From Bacteroidota bacterium (lineage in GTDB: Bacteria > Bacteroidota > Ignavibacteria > Kapaibacteriales > UBA2268), in contig SCSM01000015.1 in assembly GCA_004322215.1 (NCBI GenBank), positions 1 to 64,000 on the forward strand: a stretch of DNA of 64,000 nt, in the 5' to 3' direction. The notes beneath the pieces were generated by a model. It ran no database searches, was not told the DNA's origin, and worked only from the letters and a program-made list of their open reading frames with translations. Within the stretch, counting starts at the first letter, position 1. Each line of letters begins with the position of its first letter. The position numbers and the translations under genes were made by a program. Of the stretch, positions 1-8,369 are shown in pieces.

Positions 1-429
1 TTTTTGTGTTTTTGCGATTCGTTTCTGATAGCGTTCTTCTGACTTTCTAAGCATTTCTTCCAATTCCGATTTCCGCTTCTCATATTCTTTGGTTGCTTTA
101 GAATTGCGGGTTTCGGCTTGAGACCTCCAGTCTTTGACTTTGCGACGCTCACGATCCAGTGATTGATTCTTATTTAACAATGTCCTTTTAAGTGCGGCAA
201 TCTTCTGTTTGTTTGATATTTCCTTATTTTCAGCAATTGGTTTTGCTTCCGCTTCAGTCTTTTTATCAGAACTTACAGCTTCCAGTGGTTTTTCGACAGC
301 CGGAACTTGTTCTTTCCCTTGTTCAAGTTCTTCGGGAGGCAGAACTTCATCAACTTCTTTAAATTTTGATTCAGCAGGTTTTTCCTTTGTTTTAGAATCC
401 TGCTCATCCTTTCTGAATAACTTTTTCAT
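1..429 (-). CDS. Charged coiled-coil protein, 5' part only
   Basis: An open frame runs on the minus strand from an ATG at 427-429 to the window edge, 143 codons without a stop, so the C-terminus is missing. A GGAG ribosome-binding site lies about 8 nt upstream of the ATG. The product starts MKKLFRKDEQDSKTKEKPAE and is rich in Lys and Glu. A Pro/Glu-containing, probably disordered segment covers about residues 20-70. A Lys/Arg/Glu heptad-like stretch that should form a coiled coil covers about residues 75-143. There is no signal peptide and no catalytic motif. I do not recognise a family. The plus-strand frame that covers the same bases is low-complexity and is its shadow. Confidence 0.6.
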   Translation of the reverse strand, partial: MKKLFRKDEQDSKTKEKPAESKFKEVDEVLPPEELEQGKEQVPAVEKPLEAVSSDKKTEAEAKPIAENKEISNKQKIAALKRTLLNKNQSLDRERRKVKDWRSQAETRNSKATKEYEKRKSELEEMLRKSEERYQKRIAKTQK

Positions 430-1125
430 TGTAAACTCCATAAATGATTGAAAAATATAATCTTAATTCGTTTATTAGTACGTACAAGAACTGAATACAA
501 TATAATAAATACCGGAGTTAGGAACAAGAAATATTTTGTTTAACTTAATTATTTTTCAAGCTGTTATGATGGTAGTTATGATGATTTAGGAAAAATTGAT
601 TTGATTAAAGTAATTTTGTTCAAAATTCAAATTTTTGGGTTGATTTGTTTATACAAAAGTGGCATTTCAGATGATTTAATAGTAAAATGTTGAATATTCG
701 ACAATTATGATGATACCGCTATATTATTAGAGTGTGTTTTTATTAATCTTGGAAAAAAAGTTTTATTTCCAAATGTATAGACAATAACATAATGTTAATA
801 CTATTAATACTGGTTATACAGGAATAGGTATTATTACGTAATTAATTTTATATATTTAATTACCCTGTAAATATTTTGGTAAAGTTTCATACATGGTCTT
901 ATTTTAACTTGGACCAAATCAAATTATTAGTTTATTTCATAAAAATTGCATCTGAGAATAATATTCAAACTACCATGTTGCAATTTAGCATCCACTGTAA
1001 TAAATGCAATTAAAACTTTACAATAACCTAATTTAGATTGATTTGCAAAAGATTATTTATTAACTATTTATAATTAATTTTCAGTTTATTTTAATATAAA
1101 TCTTGCTTTTATATAAAATAATTAT
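430..1125. other. AT-rich intergenic region, no gene seen
   Basis: About 700 bp between the divergent coiled-coil gene and the DUF134 gene. It is very AT-rich with stops in all frames. I see no tRNA, CRISPR or convincing small ORF. It should hold the promoter of the leftward gene, but I cannot point to a clear pair of promoter boxes. Confidence 0.5.
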
Positions 1126-1160
1126 TAAATTTGTTATGAGTATATGCTCATAATAAATTT
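1126..1160 (+). promoter_or_regulatory. Promoter -7 box overlapped by an operator-like inverted repeat
   Basis: TAAATTTG at 1126-1133 fits the Bacteroidota -7 consensus TAnnTTTG. It overlaps the left arm of an imperfect inverted repeat: AAATTTGTTATGAG (1127-1140), 6-nt spacer, CTCATAATAAATTT (1147-1160), one mismatch in 14. The inner TTATGAG/CTCATAA arms are perfect. The repeat ends 11 nt before the ATG of the DUF134 DNA-binding protein, so autorepression is the simple reading. That is inference; binding is not shown. Confidence 0.55.
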
Positions 1161-1171
1161 ATTAAAGAATT

Positions 1172-1597
1172 ATGTCAAGACCAAGAAAATGTAGATTTGT
1201 AGAACAATTTCCGGCTGCGACTTTTTTCAAGCCGAGTGGAATTATGATGAGAAATTTAGAAAAAAACATCATAAGCCACGATGAGCTTGAGGCATTAAGA
1301 CTTGCTGATTTAGAAGCAAAGTTTCAAGAGGATGCGGCAAGGCAAATGGGAATCTCAAGAGCGACCTTCGGAAGGATAGTCGAGAAAGCCAGGTACATTG
1401 TTGCGGATGCACTTATCAATGGGAAAGCACTGGTTATTGAAGGAGGTGATTTTTGCTCAGAATTTATAATGAAAATGCAAAAAAATAATATCATAAGCAG
1501 AAATTTTATTTCAAATAGAAGGGATAAATGTAAAAATTGTCCAAAATTGGAAAGAATAGATATAAAACCTCAAAAAGAGGATATTAAATTAAATTAA
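1172..1597 (+). CDS. DUF134 / UPF0251 family DNA-binding protein
   Basis: 141 aa. Residues 1-95 match the DUF134 pattern: an MSRPRKCR start, a FKPSG motif, then a sigma-like helix-turn-helix (DELEALRLADLE...AARQMGISRATFGRIVEKAR, roughly residues 37-74). The C-terminal part carries CKNC (about residues 126-129) and could bind metal. The family is a small putative regulator commonly found beside NifB/NifX-domain proteins in anaerobes, as here (11-bp gap to the next gene). An inverted repeat over its own promoter suggests autoregulation. The start is the first in-frame ATG after that repeat; the ribosome-binding site is weak. Target genes and ligand are unknown; the downstream cofactor-like protein and the TauE exporter are the obvious candidates. 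Confidence 0.85.
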   Translation: MSRPRKCRFVEQFPAATFFKPSGIMMRNLEKNIISHDELEALRLADLEAKFQEDAARQMGISRATFGRIVEKARYIVADALINGKALVIEGGDFCSEFIMKMQKNNIISRNFISNRRDKCKNCPKLERIDIKPQKEDIKLN

Positions 1598-1608
1598 GGA
1601 GTTTTACA

Positions 1609-2094
1609 ATGAATAAGGATAGTTATAAAATTGCAGTTGTTACAAACAATGGCACTTCAGTAAGTCAACACTATGGCTCGTCAAGATTCTATGAAGTTTT
1701 CACTATAGAAGACAATGCTGTTATAAAACGAGAAAAAAGGGAAAAAGCTAATTTTCATGCACCCGGTCAACCGTATAATCAGCATTTACACCAACATCAG
1801 CATGGCAGTATTAATTCAATTTCCCCTGAATCCAATACAGGTATGATGCAAAAAGGACAAGGTTCAGGAATGGGACATGGCTGGGACCATCACTCGGAAG
1901 ATAAACATAAAACGATGATTGGTAATATTTTGGATTGCAAATACCTGCTTGCAAGAGGCATGGGTTATGGTATATACAATCATTTGAATAATGCAGGTAT
2001 TGAACCAATTGTTACAGATATTCAGTTAATTGAAGAAGCTGTTAATTCAGTGATTGACGGAACGATTGTAAATCATTCTGAAAAATTACATTAA
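1609..2094 (+). CDS. NifX/NifB-domain protein (dinitrogenase FeMo-cofactor family) with a His/Met-rich insert
   Basis: 161 aa, preceded by a good AAGGAG site. Residues 6-35 (KIAVVTNNGTSVSQHYGSSR) and 103-155 match the PF02579 fold that binds iron-molybdenum cofactor precursors or iron-sulfur clusters in NifX/NifB/NafY. Between them, residues about 48-100 form a His/Met/Gln-rich insert (HLHQHQHG, HGWDHH) that ordinary family members lack and that looks metal-binding. No nif structural genes are in the window, so a nitrogenase role is not supported; such stand-alone proteins next to DUF134 are usual in anaerobes and their role is unknown. Probably co-transcribed with the DUF134 gene. Confidence 0.75.
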   Translation: MNKDSYKIAVVTNNGTSVSQHYGSSRFYEVFTIEDNAVIKREKREKANFHAPGQPYNQHLHQHQHGSINSISPESNTGMMQKGQGSGMGHGWDHHSEDKHKTMIGNILDCKYLLARGMGYGIYNHLNNAGIEPIVTDIQLIEEAVNSVIDGTIVNHSEKLH

Positions 2095-2164
2095 AAACTA
2101 AAAAGAGGATAGGTGCATCAAGGGTGTCCATCATTTAAAAAAAAATGACTAAAATAAGTTTTAT

Positions 2165-2899
2165 ATGTCAATTGAAATCATATTAACAATAAGCATAGCA
2201 ATTTTTGTAATTGCTATGCTTTATTCTTCGGTTGGGCATGCAGGAGCATCGGGGTATATTGCTATTATGACACTATTTGGACTTGCTTCGGAAGTAATCA
2301 AGCCAGCTGCCTTATTACTTAACATATTTGTTGCGAGTATCACAACCTTTCAATTTTGGCAAGCAGGGCATTTTTCTTGGAAAATATTCTGGCCATTTGC
2401 AATAACATCTATACCGTTTGCTTTTCTTGGAGGTTATTTGAATTTACCAACTCAAATATTTAAAATTATCATTGGTATTGTTCTTCTATATTCCGCTTTG
2501 CAATTCTTTATTCATAGTAAAGAGGAAAAAATATCGTATTTGCCAAATAAACCGATAGCTATTACCACTGGTGCAGGACTTGGTTTTCTTTCAGGACTGA
2601 CAGGCGTTGGAGGCGGTATTTTCTTAACACCCTTACTGATTTTAATGAAATGGTCGAAAACAAAAACAGCTGCGGCAGTTTCTGCCTTATTCATTCTTGT
2701 TAATTCTTTATCGGGTTTATTAGGAAATATAACAAGTACAAAACAACTTCCTTTATTTACAATTCCTTTTGTAATAGCAGTGATTATTGGGGGTTCGCTT
2801 GGTTCATATTTAGGGAGTCGAAGATTTTCACCACTATTAATAAAAAGGCTCCTTGCAATTGTATTAATATTTGCAGGAATTAAACTAATTTTCACTTGA
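2165..2899 (+). CDS. TauE/SafE family membrane transporter (sulfite or organosulfonate exporter family)
   Basis: 244 aa, eight hydrophobic helices. It shows both halves of the TauE/SafE fold: VGHAGASGYIAIM near the N-terminus and the repeated LSGLTGVGGGIFLTPLL motif around residues 138-156. Members export sulfite, sulfoacetate or other sulfur or small organic anions. The substrate here cannot be read from sequence, but the sulfur-related genes in this window make a sulfur oxyanion plausible. It follows the NifX-like gene by 70 bp and may be in the same transcript. No internal stop or truncation. Confidence 0.8.
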   Translation: MSIEIILTISIAIFVIAMLYSSVGHAGASGYIAIMTLFGLASEVIKPAALLLNIFVASITTFQFWQAGHFSWKIFWPFAITSIPFAFLGGYLNLPTQIFKIIIGIVLLYSALQFFIHSKEEKISYLPNKPIAITTGAGLGFLSGLTGVGGGIFLTPLLILMKWSKTKTAAAVSALFILVNSLSGLLGNITSTKQLPLFTIPFVIAVIIGGSLGSYLGSRRFSPLLIKRLLAIVLIFAGIKLIFT

Positions 2900-3079
2900 T
2901 TTTTTTTTTAAGTTATTAATAATCTTTTGATTAGATAATTAAATGAAAATAATAAATAATTAACCTTAATTTATTATAACACGATGACTGATTTAGTCCT
3001 TGTTCAATTAATAAATTGGAAGATAATAAATTTTATACAATGATTTATAATATATCCACTTAATTTTTAGGAGTTTATT

Positions 3080-3592
3080 ATGGGAAGAAAAGCAATCGAA
3101 ATACTCGACATTGATGTCAACCAATTAATTTCCGTTCTTAATGCCACTCTTTCGGAAGAATGGCTGGCTTACTACCAATATTGGATTGGAGCGCGATTAA
3201 TGGAAGGTCCCATGAGGTCTGAAATCGAACCGGAGCTAATGCTACATGCAACACAGGAATTCAATCACGCGGTTTTACTTGTTAACAGGATTATTCAGCT
3301 CGGAGGTACTCCTGTACTTAGTCCTTCCGACTGGATGGTTCTTGCACGTTGTGATTATGATGCTCCCACTGACCCTTATGTTGAAATTATTCTGGAACAA
3401 AATCTCAAGGGTGAGCGCTGTGCTATCCAAAGATATAAAGAGATTGCCGATTTTACTAATGGCAAAGACCATTCAACGTTTCAAATTGCTATAACAATTC
3501 TGAATGAAGAATTGGAACATGAGGAGGATATCGAAGGCTGGATAAATGATATAAATAAGATGAAGGAAGATTTTAAAAAAATCAGATTATAA
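3080..3592 (+). CDS. Ferritin-like di-iron protein, Dps-like (DPSL) type
   Basis: 170 aa, four-helix bundle of the ferritin/bacterioferritin superfamily. Probable di-iron ligands are E27, E60xxH63, E112 and E144xxH147. Two cysteines, C91 and C114, sit near the active-site helices, as described for the Dps-like/thioferritin subgroup of archaea and anaerobes; that points to peroxide-dependent iron oxidation and storage rather than classical bacterioferritin. No haem-ligand Met is evident in the usual position. An AGGAG site lies upstream. It is transcribed alone: a 180-bp gap precedes it and a strong hairpin follows. It probably protects against peroxide or free iron. Confidence 0.8.
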   Translation: MGRKAIEILDIDVNQLISVLNATLSEEWLAYYQYWIGARLMEGPMRSEIEPELMLHATQEFNHAVLLVNRIIQLGGTPVLSPSDWMVLARCDYDAPTDPYVEIILEQNLKGERCAIQRYKEIADFTNGKDHSTFQIAITILNEELEHEEDIEGWINDINKMKEDFKKIRL

Positions 3593-3596
3593 AAAA

Positions 3597-3628
3597 TCTA
3601 AGGGGGGATTAATAATATCCCCCTTAGA
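3597..3628. terminator. Bidirectional hairpin terminator between convergent genes
   Basis: TCTAAGGGGGGAT (3597-3609) pairs with ATCCCCCTTAGA (3617-3628) with one bulged G. It lies between the convergent ferritin-like gene and the response regulator gene, with A-rich sequence on the left and AT-rich sequence on the right, so it can serve both strands. Confidence 0.75.
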
Positions 3629-3638
3629 TAATTTTAAA

Positions 3639-4157
3639 TTATTTCTTTTGAATTGCTTCAAATGCTTTCTTTAATGAATCGGTATCGGCTTTTGATAAGG
3701 ATTCGAGCATTTTTTGTCTATATCCTGCTTCATCATCTTTTTTCTTTTCGATGATTTCCCGGGGAATATCGAGGTTAAGTAATTGACAGACTTTTTCGAT
3801 ATAATTCTCAGGTTTAACGGGCTTTTCAAGATAAACCCCCGGTCCCTGCATCATCATTGTATCAAAATCCACCTTACCAAGTTCATCCCTTGCATGACCA
3901 GTAACAATAAGAACAGGAATTTTCAACCACTGTTTGTTCTTTTGTAAATCCCGATAAAATTTTATTCCCGAATGTTTCGGCATTACAAGGTCAAGAGATA
4001 TTAAATCAGGAACCTGATTTTTTAAAATTTCCAATGCTTCTAATCCATCAGAAGCGAGTAGAACTTCGAAACCATAATTACTGAGGGCAGATTTTAGATA
4101 ATTTCTCACATCAGCTTCATCATCGACAACGAGAACAGTCTTATTCAAATTTTTCAT
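3639..4157 (-). CDS. Response regulator, receiver domain with C-terminal helical tail
   Basis: 172 aa. Residues 6-122 form a receiver domain with acidic residues D12/D13, phosphoacceptor D56 (ISLDLVMP), the switch Thr in VTGHA and the Lys of LEKPVKP. Residues 125-172 are a charged helical tail, with no DNA-binding or enzymatic output domain. Only 14 bp separate it from the upstream PAS kinase gene on the same strand, so the two form a two-gene operon and a likely cognate pair. The output must be through protein-protein contact or phosphotransfer. Confidence 0.9.
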   Translation of the reverse strand: MKNLNKTVLVVDDEADVRNYLKSALSNYGFEVLLASDGLEALEILKNQVPDLISLDLVMPKHSGIKFYRDLQKNKQWLKIPVLIVTGHARDELGKVDFDTMMMQGPGVYLEKPVKPENYIEKVCQLLNLDIPREIIEKKKDDEAGYRQKMLESLSKADTDSLKKAFEAIQKK

Positions 4158-4171
4158 AGAATACCTTTAGT

Positions 4172-5974
4172 TTAATTTATTTTTTTAGATTCTTTTGCAA
4201 TCGTTTCAAGTCTTTTCAACGGAAATATCATCCTGAAAGTCGAACCTTTATCAGGTATAGAATCAACTTCAAGTGTTCCGCCATGTTCCTTTACAATTTT
4301 ATTGACAGTCAGTAAACCCAATCCGGTTCCTTTATTCCCTTTTGTAGTAAAGAAAGTTGTAAAAATTTGTTGAATAACTGCTGAATCCATGCCACAGCCA
4401 TTATCACTAACCTCGAAAACCAAAGTTGCATGTTTGAATTTAGTCCTGATTTCAACTTTACCTTTTTTATCTTCTCTCATCATAGCGGCATCTATAGCAT
4501 TCGATACAAGGTTTGTCAGACATGATTCGATACCATCGGGGTCCAATGGAAAATTATAAACGCTTTTACCAAGTTCGGAAATTAATTCGACATTTTGAGT
4601 CCTTGCTGTTTCATAATATAATTCCGTAATGTCCTTTACAATTTTATTTGGGTCAACAGGAACAAGTTCAGGAAGCCTGCCCTTTGCAAAACTTAAAAAT
4701 CCTTTAACCAAATCCGTTGTTTTATTAAAATTTCTCTGGAGAATTTCCCAGCCTTCAACAATTCGGGAGGCTTCGCCTTGCCTCAAGCCTGTATCGACGA
4801 TATACATTCCTCCTTCGAGTCCCATTAATACATTTTTTATCGTGTGGGCAAGGCCTGCAACCGTTTGGCCTACGGTACCTAATCTTTCAGCTTCCATTCT
4901 CTCTTTTTCCAGTACTTTTATTCTTCTCAAATCTTGAAAAAAGGCTACTCTGCCGAGAATATCTTTTTTACTTCTTAATTCCAATGCATTAAATCTTACG
5001 GGAATATCTTTACCGTTTGAATCAATGATTGTGGCTTCTTCCTTCTTTGTAATAATGCCTTTTTTATTTGGCTTTCCGAAAAATTCCTTCGGAAAAATAC
5101 TTTTTAGGGAATTATAGACAGGTTTTTTATTTGATTGCCAGCTTAAAATATTCTTAGCAGATGAGTTCATTATAACAGTTTTATTTCTCTCATTTGTTGC
5201 GATTATCCCATCATCGGAATTTTCAATTAACGTTGCGAAAAAGTCATGGGATTTTCTTAAAGAATCCTGAAGCTCGGTGATTTCTGTAATATCATTTGCT
5301 ATTTCCATCACCAATTGTACTCCTTTTTCATTTTTTGAAAGGGTCGATGTGTTAACAAAATATCTTGTTTCTTCTCCTGAAAAAGTAGTGCCTATTTCCG
5401 ACGAAAAATGGTCGAGTCCATCCTTGAAAGTAAGTGCTGCCGGACACCTCCGGCATCTCCTACCCCTTTTTTTATACACTTCATAACAGTGCTTACCTTG
5501 TACCTCTCCAAATGTGTCCCTAAGCTTTTTGTTCGCTCGTATTATCCTATAATTTGTATCAATAATGGATAAATAACTCGGGACGTTTTCAAAGAAAATA
5601 TTATATTCCCTCTGGAACTTTGTTGTCTCTGTTACATCTGTTGACATTTCGACAACATATTTTACTTTACCAGATTTATCTCTTAATGGTGCAAGATGCA
5701 CAATATAGTGGCAAATTTTATTATTTTTATCAATGCCTGATTCGTTAGAGACTTTTGTAACACCTTGTTCAAATACTTCTTTTATCATGCAATGTGAACA
5801 TTGAACGGAAGTTTTCTTATATACTTCATAGCATTTTTTCCCTTCCCAATCTCCAAAATATTCTCGAAAGTTGTTATTTGCCTGAATAATATTTAAGTCT
5901 TTATCTATGATGTCTAAATTAAATGGTAACAAATCATATAATTGTTCTGCTATTATTTCTTGTAATTCTTCCAA
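4172..5974 (-). CDS. PAS-domain sensor histidine kinase with cysteine-pair PAS domains
   Basis: 600 aa, soluble, no membrane segment. There are three PAS domains (about residues 12-115, 125-235, 242-352), then a HisKA-type helix with the conserved His in GLAHTIKN (H377), then an HATPase domain (N-box NLVSNAID, G1 SDNGCGM, G2 TTKGNKGTGLGL). The first two PAS domains each carry C-Y-E-V-Y...CxxC: C48, C59/C62 and C163, C174/C177. Such triads could bind a metal or iron-sulfur cluster or sense thiol redox state. It is a close relative in length and layout of the kinase at 48053-49855. The partner is the adjacent receiver protein. The signal is unknown; cytosolic redox or sulfur state is my inference. 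Confidence 0.9.
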   Translation of the reverse strand: MEELQEIIAEQLYDLLPFNLDIIDKDLNIIQANNNFREYFGDWEGKKCYEVYKKTSVQCSHCMIKEVFEQGVTKVSNESGIDKNNKICHYIVHLAPLRDKSGKVKYVVEMSTDVTETTKFQREYNIFFENVPSYLSIIDTNYRIIRANKKLRDTFGEVQGKHCYEVYKKRGRRCRRCPAALTFKDGLDHFSSEIGTTFSGEETRYFVNTSTLSKNEKGVQLVMEIANDITEITELQDSLRKSHDFFATLIENSDDGIIATNERNKTVIMNSSAKNILSWQSNKKPVYNSLKSIFPKEFFGKPNKKGIITKKEEATIIDSNGKDIPVRFNALELRSKKDILGRVAFFQDLRRIKVLEKERMEAERLGTVGQTVAGLAHTIKNVLMGLEGGMYIVDTGLRQGEASRIVEGWEILQRNFNKTTDLVKGFLSFAKGRLPELVPVDPNKIVKDITELYYETARTQNVELISELGKSVYNFPLDPDGIESCLTNLVSNAIDAAMMREDKKGKVEIRTKFKHATLVFEVSDNGCGMDSAVIQQIFTTFFTTKGNKGTGLGLLTVNKIVKEHGGTLEVDSIPDKGSTFRMIFPLKRLETIAKESKKIN

Positions 5975-6541
5975 CTAAATTTCTCTTAATAATAATCAAT
6001 ACCACAAATATATAAATATAAGTGATAATTTATTCCTAATACCTCTAACACTGTTATATTTATGATTGTTGTCATAAAATGAATAGAAATTAATTTATAT
6101 TTTTTAAGTTATTGATTTTACACATTAATTATAAATGAACTATTAGAATAAAAATGAATTTATTTTTCCTGTTTTTATAACTAATTATATTTTATGAACT
6201 TATTAATACAACATATAAATCACATTTGATGGAAATAGTCTATAAGTACACTCTCTGGTTGACAATAGTGTTCCGATTATTCTTTATTTTGTAGTAAAGT
6301 TAATATTGTATTTTATTATGCTAAATAAAAGAATAAATTAATAAAAAATAACTATATGTATGTAATATTTTGTTTGGTATAGAATTATAATTTTCAATGA
6401 GTTAATTGTATTCTGAAATTTCTCATTTAAAGCAAATAAAATACAAGTATAAAAAAAGAATGTTAAGTCTTATAAATATATGGATATTTAAATAATTTAC
6501 AAATAAGAAATATATTTTAATTTACTAACTGGAGCGAAAAA
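5975..6541. other. Divergent intergenic region between kinase and redox operon
   Basis: 567 bp, very AT-rich, between the leftward kinase gene and the rightward redox operon. It must carry both promoters, but I cannot pick a convincing TTTG / TAnnTTTG pair. I see no small gene, tRNA or clear hairpin. A GGAGCG ribosome-binding site lies just before the ATG at 6542. Confidence 0.45.
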
Positions 6542-6931
6542 ATGAATAATAGTAAAAAGAAAATTTTGGTTGTGGACGACGAACCCGACGTCCTAAAGTA
6601 CTTGGAAACTCTATTTTCAGATAATGGATTTATAGTTTTTACAGCAGTTAATGGCGCTGATTGTATGTTAAAAGCATTGTGTGAAAACCCAGATTTAATC
6701 ACTCTTGATATTTCTATGCCTTCAGAATCGGGGGTAAGAGTATTCAGAGACCTTCAGGAAAACGAACAAACAAAAAATATTCCTGTAATTATCATCACTG
6801 GAATTACCGGCGAATTCCAAAAATTTATTTCAACACGCAAACAGGTGCATCCTCCTATTGATTATTATGAAAAACCAATTGACAGAGACAAACTGCTTTT
6901 ACGTGTTAAAGAAATATTAAAAATTGATTAA
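6542..6931 (+). CDS. Stand-alone response regulator receiver
   Basis: 129 aa, a receiver domain only: acidic D12/D13, phosphoacceptor D56 (LITLDISMP), Thr in IITGIT, Lys in YEKPIDR. It is clearly more similar to the 125-aa receiver at 47638-48015 than to its neighbour at 3639: both share VDDEPDV, the GVRxFREL/DL region, a segment of FISTRxQVxPP, and EKPIDR. It leads the redox operon (29 bp before the iron-sulfur subunit gene). With no output domain it may act by binding a kinase or the redox complex. The GGAGCG site supports the start. Confidence 0.88.
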   Translation: MNNSKKKILVVDDEPDVLKYLETLFSDNGFIVFTAVNGADCMLKALCENPDLITLDISMPSESGVRVFRDLQENEQTKNIPVIIITGITGEFQKFISTRKQVHPPIDYYEKPIDRDKLLLRVKEILKID

Positions 6932-6960
6932 TTATTTATTTTATTCCTATTGAGGAAAAT

Positions 6961-8325
6961 ATGTTCTATGAAAATCAAAAAAAGGCAGTTGAAATTCCTG
7001 ATATGAAATATATTATCGATAAACCGCCTTTGGGTGATAGAGTTTCTAAATTTCTTGAAATTTTTGCTTCTATATTAGACCATAGCAATTACCGTATTGC
7101 ACTCGAACATTACATACATGTATCGGCTAAATGCTCAAGATGTGCAAGCAGCTGCCATGTTTTCCAAACAACAAAAGATTTGAAAGATATACCCTGCTAC
7201 CGTTCCGAATTACTACTCAGTATCTATAGGCGTTACTTCTCATTCGAAGGAAGTATGTTTGCAAGGATATTTGGAGGGTTTGAACTTACTGAAGAACATA
7301 TTGATAAAATGGCTCATTCATTCTGGAACTGTACTGCCTGCCGTAAATGTGTCCTGGAATGTCCATCAGGCTTAGACCATGGAATGATGACTCATCTTGC
7401 CAGGTATATTATGGCAGAAATGAATCTTGTACCAAGAGCTTTAGTAGTATCAACAAGGGAGCAATTGCATGGTGCTACCGGAAATACTTCTGGAATACCT
7501 TTAGTTGCATTAAAAGATTCTCTTGAATTTCTTGAGGAAGAACTTAAGGAAATGCTGGAAGTTGATATTAAATTTCCCCTTGATGTTGAAAATTCGGAAT
7601 ATATATTTTTTGCACCTGTCTCCGATTATTTAATGGAGGCAGATACTCTGATGGGTATTGCTGCTGTTCTTCATGCCGCCGGAGTAAGCTGGACCATAGG
7701 TTCAAAATATTTCGATGCTATTAATTATGGCTTATTTTACAGTGACCTTGTTTTGGGGAGAGTATTAAGAAAGATACAGGAAGAAACTCAGAGATTGAAG
7801 GCTAAGAAAGTATTAATAGGTGAGTGCGGCCATGCCTCCCGTAGTGCGACCTTCCTTAAAACATATTGGCGAGGAGACGATTGCCCTGAAATTATTAATA
7901 TCATGGAGCTAACAAATCAATTGCTCAAAGAAGGAAGAATCAAGCTCGACCCTAATAAAGTAACAGAACGGGTTACTTACCACGACCCATGCAATATTGT
8001 CCGCCAGGGATGGATAGTCGAACAGCCAAGAGAAATTATAAGAACTTTCTGTAAAGACTTTGTCGAAATGACACCGAACAGAACTGAGAATTATTGCTGT
8101 GGCGGTGGAGGAGGTACTGTCTCGATTGATGAAATTAGAAAGTACAGGACATCTATTTCCGGTTATAAAAAAGCTGAGCAAATAAGGAAAACCGGAGCCC
8201 ATTATGTTATTGCTCCCTGTGCGAATTGCAAAAAGCAGATTCGGGAAACGATGGAAGATAATAAAGTTGACGGTGAACTTGTGGGATTGCACGATTTGAT
8301 TTTAAAGGCAATAGTGATTGATTAG
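6961..8325 (+). CDS. HmcF/DsrK-like heterodisulfide reductase-type iron-sulfur protein
   Basis: 454 aa, cytoplasmic. Two ferredoxin-type cluster motifs: C58xxC61xxxC65 with a further C79, and C124xxC127xxC130xxxC134P. Two CCG domains follow, ending in HDPCN...NYCCGGGGG and APCANC; these bind the unusual [4Fe-4S] cluster of HdrB/HdrD. In Hmc, Tmc and DsrMK complexes such a subunit sits on the cytoplasmic face with a NarI-like cytochrome b (here at 12072) and reduces a disulfide or similar acceptor. The fourth ligand of the first cluster is not in the usual CP position, which is unusual. Homologous to the DsrK-like protein at 49995-51596. Confidence 0.85.
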   Translation: MFYENQKKAVEIPDMKYIIDKPPLGDRVSKFLEIFASILDHSNYRIALEHYIHVSAKCSRCASSCHVFQTTKDLKDIPCYRSELLLSIYRRYFSFEGSMFARIFGGFELTEEHIDKMAHSFWNCTACRKCVLECPSGLDHGMMTHLARYIMAEMNLVPRALVVSTREQLHGATGNTSGIPLVALKDSLEFLEEELKEMLEVDIKFPLDVENSEYIFFAPVSDYLMEADTLMGIAAVLHAAGVSWTIGSKYFDAINYGLFYSDLVLGRVLRKIQEETQRLKAKKVLIGECGHASRSATFLKTYWRGDDCPEIINIMELTNQLLKEGRIKLDPNKVTERVTYHDPCNIVRQGWIVEQPREIIRTFCKDFVEMTPNRTENYCCGGGGGTVSIDEIRKYRTSISGYKKAEQIRKTGAHYVIAPCANCKKQIRETMEDNKVDGELVGLHDLILKAIVID

Positions 8326-8369
8326 TATTTATTATTATTAGCTTATATTAATTATTATAAAGAAAATAT

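Noticed and set aside
209-451. Plus-strand frame of 80 codons rich in Ser, Phe and Thr
   Set aside because: It is the antisense shadow of the Lys/Glu-rich coiled-coil gene on the minus strand and has no ribosome-binding site.
1609-2094. Annotation as a nitrogenase maturation gene
   Set aside because: Only the domain family supports it; no nif structural or other maturation genes are in the window, and such proteins are common in non-diazotrophs.
2512-2895. Minus-strand frame of 127 codons antisense to the TauE/SafE gene
   Set aside because: The plus strand has a clear family match; the antisense frame has no motif and no start signal.
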